Shown here one piece after another: positions 1 through 8,605 of a stretch of DNA of 52,392 bases; the stretch's first letter is position 1; the number at the start of each line of letters is the position of its first letter. Under the pieces are notes generated by a model that saw nothing but the letters and a program-made list of their open reading frames with translations, was not told the DNA's origin and ran no database searches. The position numbers and the translations under genes are program-made. Source of the DNA: UBA7328 sp002471345 (GTDB taxonomy: Bacteria > Bacteroidota > Bacteroidia > Chitinophagales > Saprospiraceae); the NCBI GenBank assembly GCA_964011275.1, contig CAXGOB010000030.1, positions 1-52,392 on the forward strand. The letters run 5' to 3'.

Positions 1-2618
1 CCAATTGTAACCATATTATTTCCATTATCCACCAAGATATTTTCAGATGGCCCATATGTAATGACCACTGTAGGATCAGCACTTGTGCCTGTTATTATTA
101 ACTCATCTCCAATACATATTTCCGGTGGCAAAGTTCCAAAGTCAACTTCAAATGCTCCAAGTGAAAGAGGAGTCGCAACAATCTCAGAAACACAAACTTC
201 ACCCACTGAAGCTCTCATATATATTGTCCCATTCTCCGTCAACGTTAAAGCTATATTTGGATCCGTTCCAATAACTTCAGAGAAGTCAGATGATAGAGAC
301 CATTCAAATGTTGCTCCCGCTGAATTTGAGTTTGCAAGTAGATTAAAATTACCATCACAAGAAATTGTATCTCCGGTAACACTAGCTGATATTGATCTAG
401 TGACAGGTACATCTACTGTTCCTGTAATCTCACAACCATCACCATTTGAAGCACTGTAGGACAATGAAATGACTTGTTCTGTACTTAGAGCAGCAACATT
501 TATAGATGTCGAATTCAAATCATCAGAAACGATGTTGTCAGATGCATCCCATATGATTGATACATCTTGATCTGTAGCTAAATTCTCTAAACTTACAATT
601 GTAAATTCTTCTTCACAAGCATTGTAAACATTGACATTTGCTTGCAAGTCTAAAACTTTAGATTCAACCAGAAGCAAAGAGACTTCCTCGCATTCGATGA
701 TATTTCCACTACCGTCATCCACACTCAAAATTGCTTTTACATATATTGTATTCGCACCTGCCATCATCTCTATGGACGCAGGGTTTTCTGTGGAGATTAC
801 ATTTGCAAAATCATCTGTAGTTGACCATTGATAAGATAAATCTTCTCTATTAGTAAGTGCAGTAAATGTAACAGCAGAATCACATTCAATATCTGAAACA
901 TCCATTATGCTTAAATCAAATGTTCCTAAAACATTTACTGCGACGGAACCTGTACTCTGAGCTCCATTTTCATCCGTAGCGATTACTGTATATATTGTCG
1001 AATCACTTGGTAAAAAAACTGGATTGAAAGGATCACTTAAATCTATAGTAGCATCTGTAGGTGTCCATTCATAAGTACGAGTATCATTTAAAGGTCCTAC
1101 ACTACCTGATCCACCTAAACAGATGGTCAATTCCTCCATACAAATATTGCCTTCTATGCTGCCAAAATCCTGTTCAATTGAAATGGTTTTAGTCTCTGAT
1201 GCCCTACATCCTGATGAAGACGTAGTAACTAATGTAACCTCTACATTGTCAGAACATTGAACAGTAAATCTGTTATTTGCTTCGCTTAAATTAAAAGGTG
1301 TTTCACCATTAATTGTAACAATGTAATCATAAGAAGCAATTTCAAAATCTGCACTCGGTTCTAATGAAGTGGCAACTAATGATAATTCAGTTTCTCCATC
1401 AACACAACATCCATTACTAAATGTATAGTCTGATGTCAACTGAGAATTGTAAGCTCTTATTTCCTTAATATCATCCAAAATACATCTCCCTTCTGAATCA
1501 GTTGCTTCGAGTCTTATGTTATATACTCCTGGTTCAGGGTAAGTAAATGATCCTGGATTCTCTTCAGTACTCATAAATGCAGGATCACCGCTTGGGTGAT
1601 TAAAATCCCATACATATGAAACTGCTCCTGTTGTATTGTTTGTGACATCTACAGTAAGTCCTGCACAATTGTCTTCTGCTTCGAAAGTAACATCTGGGAA
1701 TGATTGGCAAACTCTCACATTTACTTCAAAATCTCTTATTGTTTCGCCTACTTTTTCACCATCTCTCCATTCCTCTACCATTACTCCCACTAGGTATTGG
1801 CCAATAGCAGAGGGTACTGCTGTCAACATTCCAGTATTCTCATCAATTGTCAAGGCAGTACCGCTACCCAACATATTGTCTACTGAGAATCCATCTGAAA
1901 ATTGAACATAACCATTATAAGGAGGATTCCAAGGTGGTTGAGGTTTAGGATAATCAATAGAAGCTCCTGAATAAGGTGTTACTAAAGAATAAGTCAATAC
2001 ATCTCCGTCAGGATCTGTAGCTGAGGCATCAACCGAAAACTCCTCATTTGCACAAGCTATAATATCAGGAAAAGCCCCAAATGCTGGCCCACTGTTACAT
2101 TCCAATTGAGATTCCCTAGAAATACTAACAGTTCTTGTGGCACCTGTTTCCAGAGGATTAATAATATTATTAAGCGTACCATTTCTACAACATCTCTGAT
2201 AAGTTAACACGTATCCTCGTTCTCTAAAAGGCAAATGAATTTGTCCAACATATACCGCTTCTGCGACACATATTAAATCCCCATCTAATGCACATTCAGG
2301 AATATTATTTTTAATTGTATCTGCTCCATTAAAAGGTAGGTATAAAATTCCTAATCGCCCGATGAAATCTAATTTCTTTCCAGTCTTATCAAAAATACCC
2401 ACGGCGGCTAGTTCATCAAATGGAGCATCTTCGGCACCATTAATACAATCCCTTCTCAATGTGAGCGTAACCTCATAAAAGTCATTACCCAAGCATTCGT
2501 AGGATATATCCCCGCCCACAATATGTGTCGCATTGATGGTGCCAGGAATAAAAGTCCCCATTGCTAACATCAATATGAAAAAGTATTTATTCATTACGCT
2601 TTTCATTTCTAATTTCAT
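1..2618 (-). CDS. PKD-domain cell-surface/gliding-type adhesin, N-terminal ~860 residues (3' end outside window)
   Basis: The minus strand stays open from the start codon to the window edge. Three in-frame ATGs (first bases 2618, 2606, 2594) precede a hydrophobic signal segment; the one at 2594 gives the most typical signal peptide (MNKYFFILMLAMGTFIPG), followed by a mature start like ATHIVGGDISYECLG. That opening, and a later QRCCRN motif, match the N-terminal module of giant Bacteroidota surface proteins. A PKD-like core (YVWDFNHP ... GVYNIRLEATD) lies near residues 315-370, followed by repetitive Ig/PKD-like sandwiches. Such proteins are usually exported by the type IX system through a C-terminal sorting domain, which would lie beyond the window and cannot be checked. 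It is the third gene of an apparent operon after PorP/SprF and OmpA/PD40, which supports a role in surface adhesion or gliding. The general class is clear; the exact function is inferred. Confidence 0.85.
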   Translation of the reverse strand, partial: MKLEMKSVMNKYFFILMLAMGTFIPGTINATHIVGGDISYECLGNDFYEVTLTLRRDCINGAEDAPFDELAAVGIFDKTGKKLDFIGRLGILYLPFNGADTIKNNIPECALDGDLICVAEAVYVGQIHLPFRERGYVLTYQRCCRNGTLNNIINPLETGATRTVSISRESQLECNSGPAFGAFPDIIACANEEFSVDASATDPDGDVLTYSLVTPYSGASIDYPKPQPPWNPPYNGYVQFSDGFSVDNMLGSGTALTIDENTGMLTAVPSAIGQYLVGVMVEEWRDGEKVGETIRDFEVNVRVCQSFPDVTFEAEDNCAGLTVDVTNNTTGAVSYVWDFNHPSGDPAFMSTEENPGSFTYPEPGVYNIRLEATDSEGRCILDDIKEIRAYNSQLTSDYTFSNGCCVDGETELSLVATSLEPSADFEIASYDYIVTINGETPFNLSEANNRFTVQCSDNVEVTLVTTSSSGCRASETKTISIEQDFGSIEGNICMEELTICLGGSGSVGPLNDTRTYEWTPTDATIDLSDPFNPVFLPSDSTIYTVIATDENGAQSTGSVAVNVLGTFDLSIMDVSDIECDSAVTFTALTNREDLSYQWSTTDDFANVISTENPASIEMMAGANTIYVKAILSVDDGSGNIIECEEVSLLLVESKVLDLQANVNVYNACEEEFTIVSLENLATDQDVSIIWDASDNIVSDDLNSTSINVAALSTEQVISLSYSASNGDGCEITGTVDVPVTRSISASVTGDTISCDGNFNLLANSNSAGATFEWSLSSDFSEVIGTDPNIALTLTENGTIYMRASVGEVCVSEIVATPLSLGAFEVDFGTLPPEICIGDELIITGTSADPTVVITYGPSENILVDNGNNMVTI

Positions 2619-2657
2619 TGGTGCAGATTTGATATTTGTAATCCCGTCCAACTCATT

Positions 2658-5129
2658 TTATTGAGATATTATTCTTTCAATTTCAACTCGTCTTTCTTGA
2701 GAAGCTTCTGGACTATATACAGAATTTCTCAAGTCGTATGACCTGTCACTAATATTAGCAGCTGAAGTAGTTTCCCCATAAGCTAATTCTTCAATTACAA
2801 GTTTTCCATTATCCATATAAGGAAACAAGGCTCCTCCTGCATAAGATCTTATCTCATTTTTGATAGACTCTACCCTTCTTTGAGATAATGCCGCATTATA
2901 TTTTGTCGCTGCACGTGGACTCGCAAATCCTCTAATCGACATTTTGTATTCTCTTCCTGTTGCTAATTCATTAAGAACAGTATTCAAGAACAACTGAAGT
3001 CGATTATATCCTTCACGGACACCATTTCTATACCTACCATCCCTTACTCTATCTTCAAAAAATCCATCAACAGCGTTTCTTGCTTCACCTGCCAAAGGCT
3101 CATCTAAAGTCTCTGCATAACTATCTTTAAACTCCTCTTTTCTAACTATATAATTAGAATAGGTCTGGGTGTAAGTTTTATCTGTGGTAGTACGAGTACT
3201 TCTTAAATCAGGAATGTCATTATCAAAATACAATACAAGTGGCAAATACAACTCAGGTACATTTGGTTGTAGATACAATCTCTTTATAAGTAAGAACTGA
3301 CCTTCAGCATAATCCGCAGCAAATGATATAGAGGCATCGTAATAACCAGATTTAGATCCTGTCAATCTATAAGAATGCCCTTTAACGACCTGAAACATAA
3401 ATTCATTGGTTCCATCCCCTGTCAATGTGATTGCTTGGACACTATTGTCTGTTAAGTCAGTAAGAGTTACAGTAGTCCCATTCAATGCAGCTCTCGTTAA
3501 CTGATCGAATGTAAGCACTTGAAGCTCATACGGATTTGGCGCTTTATCTAAATATATTTTTCTTATATGAGACTCCGATCTAAATGCTCGAATGGTACTT
3601 ATGTAAGTCCCATCTGTAGGAAGATAATCCTCATGTTCTACCACGATCTTATATTCCATTCCTCTTTGCAGATCAAACATGTGATCATTTGTTTCTAAGT
3701 TGATTATAACTCCAACTTCCTCACTTGATGTGACATTTATCAACCTTACAGTTGCTCCTAATAAGGGTTCCAAAGTTTCTTTATCAAAAGTCAACGCATT
3801 AAGGTCTAATTTAATATCACCTATATCTACTCTGAATATATCATAGCAACTTACACAACAATATTCTTCACCTTCTTCTAAATAAGTTGAGCCCGTTCTG
3901 TTAGATGAAAAATGTGCGGTATTGGTATCATCTGTCAGACTATAATACAAATCATCATAGCTCGAATTAATTGGAGATCCTAGATGCTCTACATCCCCAA
4001 ACACACCTTCATCTACTCCACTTCTATAAATATCATATCCTCCTAGTCTTTGGTAACCATCAGAACTGAAGTACAAGACTTGAGAAGAATTATGAAAATA
4101 CGGTGTGATATCATTACCCGTAGTATTGACATCACCTAAATTTTGGACAGAACCAAAAGTATCACCTGATTCAAGAGAAGAATAATATATATCCATTCCA
4201 CCTTTTCCTCCATCTCTATCAGAAGAAAAGTATAAAACTTCTTTACCCATTTTTTCATTGAACCCAACTGACGGTTGAGTATTGGTTGAACTAGGATCGT
4301 TTATACTTTCAGGCAACATTACAGCATTTCCTAAAGTACCATCTCCTAAAACAGGTCTATAATATATGTCACATTCTACATCACTTACATTTATATATGT
4401 ACATATAGTATAGTAAATTCTTGATCTATTTATGTTAAAAGCTGAATGCGCTGTAAGTACATCATCAGTATTAATATTTTCGTCATAATCTACTGCTGAA
4501 GTACCATCAACCGTTAAAACTTTAGAATATTGACTAGCAGGTAACTTTTCAATTTTATCATGGTCAAATCTCAATGAAGAGAAAACCAATTTATCTTCAA
4601 CTTGAATAGGTGCAAAATCTGAGAATGGAGTATTAATACCTTCTCCTAAATGTTCCACACTTATATTCTCATCTGGAGAAGCCACTATTCCTTGAGCCCA
4701 CTCACATGCCAGTTTTTCTTTTTGAGCTTTCTGGGTGTAATAGGCATCATCTCCATCATGCTCTGATAAATACATATCATAGGAAGTAATTGCTTCTGAA
4801 TATGCTCCCATTTTCTGCTGCACATCTCCCATCCAGAAAGACGAAAGCGGATATTCTCCATCGGACTCGCTATCAATCACAGCTTGATACCTATCAGCAG
4901 CTAAATTGAAAGCATTAAACATACGTGCAGCTTCAGCAGCTTTATAAAGTGTTGATATATCACTTTTCCCAAAGTGTACCGCACTATTATAATGGCTCAA
5001 AGCTGTGTAATAGTCTTTATTTAGCATCGCTTTCTCAGCAGCCTCAAGATATTGAGTATAGCTGTAGCTCTGACCAAAAGCCAATTGTGAGCTAATCAAG
5101 AAAACAAATAGTATATATACTCGCCTCAT
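2658..5129 (-). CDS. OmpA-family protein with TPR and PD40 repeats (SprE/PorE-like context)
   Basis: This 823-residue protein has a signal peptide (RRVYILFVFLISSQLAFG), TPR-like helices at about 25-140, and PD40/WD40-like beta-propeller repeats at about 170-430, seen as recurring YFSSDRDGG and LYFSSDGYQRLGGYDIY motifs. Two carboxypeptidase-regulatory-like sandwiches follow at about 445-620. The C-terminal OmpA-like peptidoglycan-binding domain (about 655-823) has the ASPRAATKYNAALSQRRVES signature and ends in ERRVEIERI. Proteins of this architecture sit in the outer membrane/periplasm and are commonly encoded beside PorP/SprF, where they are linked to type IX secretion and gliding. It starts 13 bp after the PorP/SprF stop and ends about 40 bp before the PKD protein, so the three are probably one transcript. 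Its partner role is inferred from context. Confidence 0.9.
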   Translation of the reverse strand: MRRVYILFVFLISSQLAFGQSYSYTQYLEAAEKAMLNKDYYTALSHYNSAVHFGKSDISTLYKAAEAARMFNAFNLAADRYQAVIDSESDGEYPLSSFWMGDVQQKMGAYSEAITSYDMYLSEHDGDDAYYTQKAQKEKLACEWAQGIVASPDENISVEHLGEGINTPFSDFAPIQVEDKLVFSSLRFDHDKIEKLPASQYSKVLTVDGTSAVDYDENINTDDVLTAHSAFNINRSRIYYTICTYINVSDVECDIYYRPVLGDGTLGNAVMLPESINDPSSTNTQPSVGFNEKMGKEVLYFSSDRDGGKGGMDIYYSSLESGDTFGSVQNLGDVNTTGNDITPYFHNSSQVLYFSSDGYQRLGGYDIYRSGVDEGVFGDVEHLGSPINSSYDDLYYSLTDDTNTAHFSSNRTGSTYLEEGEEYCCVSCYDIFRVDIGDIKLDLNALTFDKETLEPLLGATVRLINVTSSEEVGVIINLETNDHMFDLQRGMEYKIVVEHEDYLPTDGTYISTIRAFRSESHIRKIYLDKAPNPYELQVLTFDQLTRAALNGTTVTLTDLTDNSVQAITLTGDGTNEFMFQVVKGHSYRLTGSKSGYYDASISFAADYAEGQFLLIKRLYLQPNVPELYLPLVLYFDNDIPDLRSTRTTTDKTYTQTYSNYIVRKEEFKDSYAETLDEPLAGEARNAVDGFFEDRVRDGRYRNGVREGYNRLQLFLNTVLNELATGREYKMSIRGFASPRAATKYNAALSQRRVESIKNEIRSYAGGALFPYMDNGKLVIEELAYGETTSAANISDRSYDLRNSVYSPEASQERRVEIERIISQ

Positions 5130-5142
5130 CTTAATTTTTTCT

Positions 5143-6144
5143 TTAGAATATAGGACATACTTTTACTCGCTTAGGTGAAGGCGGATTTGCCCATATATAC
5201 CTAAAATGTAATTCTATACCTCCGCCAGAATGTTCTTTATTGAATTCAGATAGACCAATATCATAACTAGCTGAGACATACATGTTTTTATGCTGAATGG
5301 CTACGGTGGGATAAAGTGCTTTCTTAGTTCGAAATCCAGCTCCTACATGCAATTGCCATTCTGAGCCTGGAGTATTGTCTAGATAAAACTTACCCAATGC
5401 ACCAATAATGTATTCAGAAGGGCCTCCTTGAAATTGAGCCAATCCATGTAACTGGATATCAAATGATTCTCCCATCTGGAAATTGCCGACACCACTAAGC
5501 GTTACTCTTTTTTCCAATGAAATATCATCACCACCGAAGAAAGCAACCTTAGGCTCAATTATATGAAAAACACTCACTCCTAAGTCCAGATTAGTACGGC
5601 TACTTTTCTGCCATCTATAATTAGCTCCAATAGCATTTTCAAAAAAAGACACCCTATCTGCCGATAAGTTAACCTCACCTGAAGTCAAGCCTCTATCCAG
5701 AGCCACTCCATTCCATTGTCTATCCCAAGTCAAATCATCTGAATTAAAGCCTCTGGTTGCATATCCGAAAGCTACTCCAACAGTAAAGAGATTGTTTGAA
5801 TTTAAAATCCGAGTATAACTTCCTGTAAGATTGATATTCGACGTACTTAACTTCGAGGCACCTTGTCTATCGTAATTAAAGACTAATCCCCCTGAGAAAA
5901 AGTGATCCGCACTATTTTCAGGATAAAACTTCATATCGTATGATCCTGTGAATGTTTTCCAAGGCACTGGAACTGAACTCCATTGATCTTTATAGCTCAG
6001 CAATATTCTTTTGTCTCCATTAAAAATCCCAGTATTTGCAGGGTTCATTACAAGGGGTGCATTATAAAACTGAGAATAATGAATATCCTGTGAATATGCT
6101 GCAAAGACAGAAAAGACGAAAAGTAGTGTAAGTAATCTTTTCAT
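5143..6144 (-). CDS. PorP/SprF family type IX secretion system outer-membrane protein
   Basis: The 333-residue protein opens with a signal peptide and the family hallmark QDIHYSQFYNAPLVMNPANT, followed by NGDKRILLSYKDQW and a run of amphipathic beta strands typical of a PorP/SprF barrel. Family members are outer-membrane components needed for secretion or surface anchoring of particular type IX cargo. SprF, for example, is required for display of the gliding adhesin SprB. Here it is the first gene of a PorP/SprF - OmpA/PD40 - PKD protein operon, so it probably serves the PKD protein downstream. A good Bacteroidota promoter lies about 30 bp upstream (6174-6203). Length is normal for the family. 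Confidence 0.93.
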   Translation of the reverse strand: MKRLLTLLFVFSVFAAYSQDIHYSQFYNAPLVMNPANTGIFNGDKRILLSYKDQWSSVPVPWKTFTGSYDMKFYPENSADHFFSGGLVFNYDRQGASKLSTSNINLTGSYTRILNSNNLFTVGVAFGYATRGFNSDDLTWDRQWNGVALDRGLTSGEVNLSADRVSFFENAIGANYRWQKSSRTNLDLGVSVFHIIEPKVAFFGGDDISLEKRVTLSGVGNFQMGESFDIQLHGLAQFQGGPSEYIIGALGKFYLDNTPGSEWQLHVGAGFRTKKALYPTVAIQHKNMYVSASYDIGLSEFNKEHSGGGIELHFRYIWANPPSPKRVKVCPIF

Positions 6145-6173
6145 TTTATATAATGTAAGTTTCCTGATAAATA

Positions 6174-6203
6174 CAAAGATAACAATTACTTTGAATTACC
6201 CAA
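6174..6203 (-). promoter_or_regulatory. Bacteroidota-type promoter for the PorP/SprF operon
   Basis: Read on the minus strand, TTG at 6203-6201 is followed by 19 bases and then TATCTTTG at 6181-6174. This matches the Bacteroidota housekeeping consensus (-33 TTTG, -7 TAnnTTTG) in sequence and spacing. It lies about 30 bases before the start codon at 6144. The same -7 octamer occurs before the DUF4249 and corA genes. Confidence 0.6.
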
Positions 6204-6355
6204 TATTAAAGATGTTTAAATATAAAAAAACATAATATGTAATTGACTAATAATGATTGGCGTATTACATATTGATAAAAATACCATGTATTTAATAACA
6301 CCTATGGCATACTTCTTATAAGAAGGTCAATAGGACCAAGATATAATTTGATTTT

Positions 6356-7870
6356 ATGAGGATTTACAATGGGGCTGATATAAAGGAAATTGAAAGACTT
6401 ACAGTTGTTGATAGGAAAACCACATGGTCAGAGCTGATGACCACAGCGGCAATAAAATTTGTAAAGACCATTTTTAAACAGAGAAAATTAAAAAAAGCAT
6501 CAAAAATTGTAGTCATTTGCGGCCCAGGAAATAACGGAGGTGATGGCTTGGAGATAGCAAAAGTCATCAATCAAACGACTTCCAAAAAAGTCCATGTCTG
6601 GATTCCAGATTTTTTCTCTAAAAGATCAACACTCAATAATGAACACCTTAAATGTGTAACACATATAAATAATATTAATGTATATTCTATTGATCTTGAA
6701 CTACTAATTCCTTACTGTTCTAAGGACGCGATCATTATTGATGCTTTATTTGGAATAGGCTTAGATCGACCACTTTATGGAATTCCAATGACATTTGTTG
6801 AGAAGATCAACAAATTGGAGAACTATGTCATTTCCGTAGACCTACCATCTGGGTTATTTAGCAACAGACTAAATCACCCATCAGATAAAATTATAAACCC
6901 CAAACGTGTAGTCTCTTTTCAATATCCTAAACCTTCATTCTTTTTTGAAGAGAATTTAGAATTATTGAAGATTTGTTCCTTTGCCAATATTGGCCTATCC
7001 GACTCATCTTATAAAAAGTCCTCATTTGGTGAATATATCACTCCTGATCACTCTCATTTGCAATTAGTAGAAAGAAAGCTACTAAATTATAAAACAGAAA
7101 ATGGGAAAGCTGTAATTGTTGGTGGAGCCAAAGGGATGACCGGAGCTCCTTTATTAGCTGCCCTCGCTGTTCAGACAGTAGGTACTGGGTATTGTACAAT
7201 TCAAACTTGTTCAGAAGCACTTGGTTCAGTTCATGGTTATCCTGATCTTATGAAATCGGAAACCAATCTTGGTGATCATATAAATGAATTATTTCTTTTA
7301 AATAATTCCACAATAGGTATTGGGCCAGGTCTTGGAACTCACAAGGACACAGGTCAAGCTCTAGGGTCTTTTCTGGAACAATCCACAAAACCATTAATTC
7401 TTGATGCTGATGCCCTAAACCTTATCTCAATTTATAATCTCAAACATCTTATCCCTTTAAGTAGTATACTGACCCCTCATATTGGTGAATTCAAAAAGCT
7501 CATAGGCAAAAAATGGGTAGATGGGGCCGAGAAACTATCTCTTCTTCAATCTTTTTCTATAGACAATAAATGTATCACTGTGCTAAAAGGACCTTACTCA
7601 TGTATTTGTGATGAACATGGAAAATTATATTTCAACAGCACCGGCAACCCATCTTTAGCGGTTGCAGGAAGCGGTGATATTTTAACAGGAATGATTACCG
7701 GTTTTCTCGCTCAAGGCTATTCACCAATAGAATCAGCAATAAAAGGTGTTTTCTTTCATGGGAAAGCGGCCGATATGTATGTAAAAGAACATCATATGTC
7801 ATCAATGACACCAATTTCATTATTAACTTATGTTGAAAAGGCATTATTTAAAATAAAGAATAGACAATGA
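6356..7870 (+). CDS. nnr: Bifunctional NAD(P)HX epimerase / ADP-dependent NAD(P)HX dehydratase
   Basis: This 504-residue protein repairs hydrated NADH and NADPH. The N-terminal epimerase half (YjeF_N, about 1-215) has the loop GPGNNGGDG at residues 56-64. The C-terminal dehydratase half, a ribokinase-like kinase relative, has GGAKGMTGAPLLAALA, LDADALNL, LTPHIGEFKKL and the catalytic-loop motif AGSGDILTGMI near residue 440. Fused epimerase-dehydratase is the usual bacterial form and the length is normal. Its stop codon overlaps the cobB start (ATGA), so the two are translationally coupled. The genes share an NAD theme: NAD(P)H repair and an NAD-consuming deacylase. Confidence 0.95.
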   Translation: MRIYNGADIKEIERLTVVDRKTTWSELMTTAAIKFVKTIFKQRKLKKASKIVVICGPGNNGGDGLEIAKVINQTTSKKVHVWIPDFFSKRSTLNNEHLKCVTHINNINVYSIDLELLIPYCSKDAIIIDALFGIGLDRPLYGIPMTFVEKINKLENYVISVDLPSGLFSNRLNHPSDKIINPKRVVSFQYPKPSFFFEENLELLKICSFANIGLSDSSYKKSSFGEYITPDHSHLQLVERKLLNYKTENGKAVIVGGAKGMTGAPLLAALAVQTVGTGYCTIQTCSEALGSVHGYPDLMKSETNLGDHINELFLLNNSTIGIGPGLGTHKDTGQALGSFLEQSTKPLILDADALNLISIYNLKHLIPLSSILTPHIGEFKKLIGKKWVDGAEKLSLLQSFSIDNKCITVLKGPYSCICDEHGKLYFNSTGNPSLAVAGSGDILTGMITGFLAQGYSPIESAIKGVFFHGKAADMYVKEHHMSSMTPISLLTYVEKALFKIKNRQ

Positions 7871-8565
7871 AAATCTCAGTATTAACAGGAGCAGGAATAA
7901 GTGCTGAAAGTGGAATCAAAACATTTAGAGATTCTGGAGGCCTTTGGGAAGATCATGATGTCATGGAAGTGGCATCTATTCAAGGGTGGCATAAAAATCA
8001 AAGTCTTGTCTTAGACTTTTATAACAAAAGAAGAATGCAGCTCAAAGATGTTGTTCCTAATCTCGCTCACAAAGCTTTAGCAGAATTAGACAAATATCAT
8101 GACGTAACAATTATCACTCAAAATGTTGATGACCTTCATGAAAGAGGAGGCAGCAAAAACATTATTCATCTACATGGTGAGTTAAATAAAGTGCGAAGTG
8201 TAGCAACACATAGGCTTGTCTATGACTGGGACAAGGATTTACAGCTAGGAGACATGGCGGAGGATGGGCATCAACTTCGTCCTCATATCGTTTGGTTTGG
8301 AGAGGCTGTTCCTATGCTGGATGAAGCTATCCCACATATTGAAAACTCTGATAAACTGATCATAATTGGCACTTCTATGCAGGTTTATCCTGCAGCAGGT
8401 CTTTGTGGATATGCTAAGGAGCAATCTGAGATCTATTACTGTGATTTAGATCCACAACCCAATCACGAATTAACGAGAAACAAGAAACTTGAGATTTTGA
8501 AAGGCCCAGCCACTGAGCAAGTTCCACTTTTAGTAGAAAGAATAAAAAAAGAGGGATTCTCGTAA
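7867..8565 (+). CDS. cobB: Sir2 family NAD-dependent protein deacylase (CobB-like, class III)
   Basis: The 232-residue sirtuin removes acyl groups from lysines using NAD. Visible motifs are GAGISAESGIKTFRD (NAD pocket), TQNVDDLHERGG, the catalytic His in HLHGEL (H103), and the class III Tyr-x-x-Arg signature (Y52, R55), which favours succinyl/malonyl-lysine. The stretch between LHGEL and RPHIVWFGE contains no cysteines, so the four-Cys zinc site of canonical sirtuins is absent. This seems normal for the Bacteroidota subgroup rather than damage. The gene overlaps nnr by 4 nt. Its stop codon sits in the loop of the terminator hairpin that serves nrdA on the other strand. Confidence 0.93.
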   Translation: MKISVLTGAGISAESGIKTFRDSGGLWEDHDVMEVASIQGWHKNQSLVLDFYNKRRMQLKDVVPNLAHKALAELDKYHDVTIITQNVDDLHERGGSKNIIHLHGELNKVRSVATHRLVYDWDKDLQLGDMAEDGHQLRPHIVWFGEAVPMLDEAIPHIENSDKLIIIGTSMQVYPAAGLCGYAKEQSEIYYCDLDPQPNHELTRNKKLEILKGPATEQVPLLVERIKKEGFS

Positions 8566-8578
8566 AAGAATTCCTCTT
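8544..8578 (-). terminator. Intrinsic terminator of nrdBA inside the cobB 3' end
   Basis: Arms at 8549-8559 and 8568-8578 form an 11-bp stem with one wobble and an 8-nt loop. On the minus strand the stem runs into a T tract (complement of the A run 8544-8550). It ends nrdA transcription and overlaps the last codons of the convergent cobB gene, whose own side has only a weak T tract. Confidence 0.7.
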
Positions 8579-8605
8579 ATCATTTCCGAGAATAAATTGT
8601 TATTT

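Noticed and set aside
61..459. Open frame on the plus strand (132 codons)
   Set aside because: It is antisense to the well-supported PKD adhesin frame, has no family features and is Ser/Thr/Pro-rich as expected from the complement of that gene.
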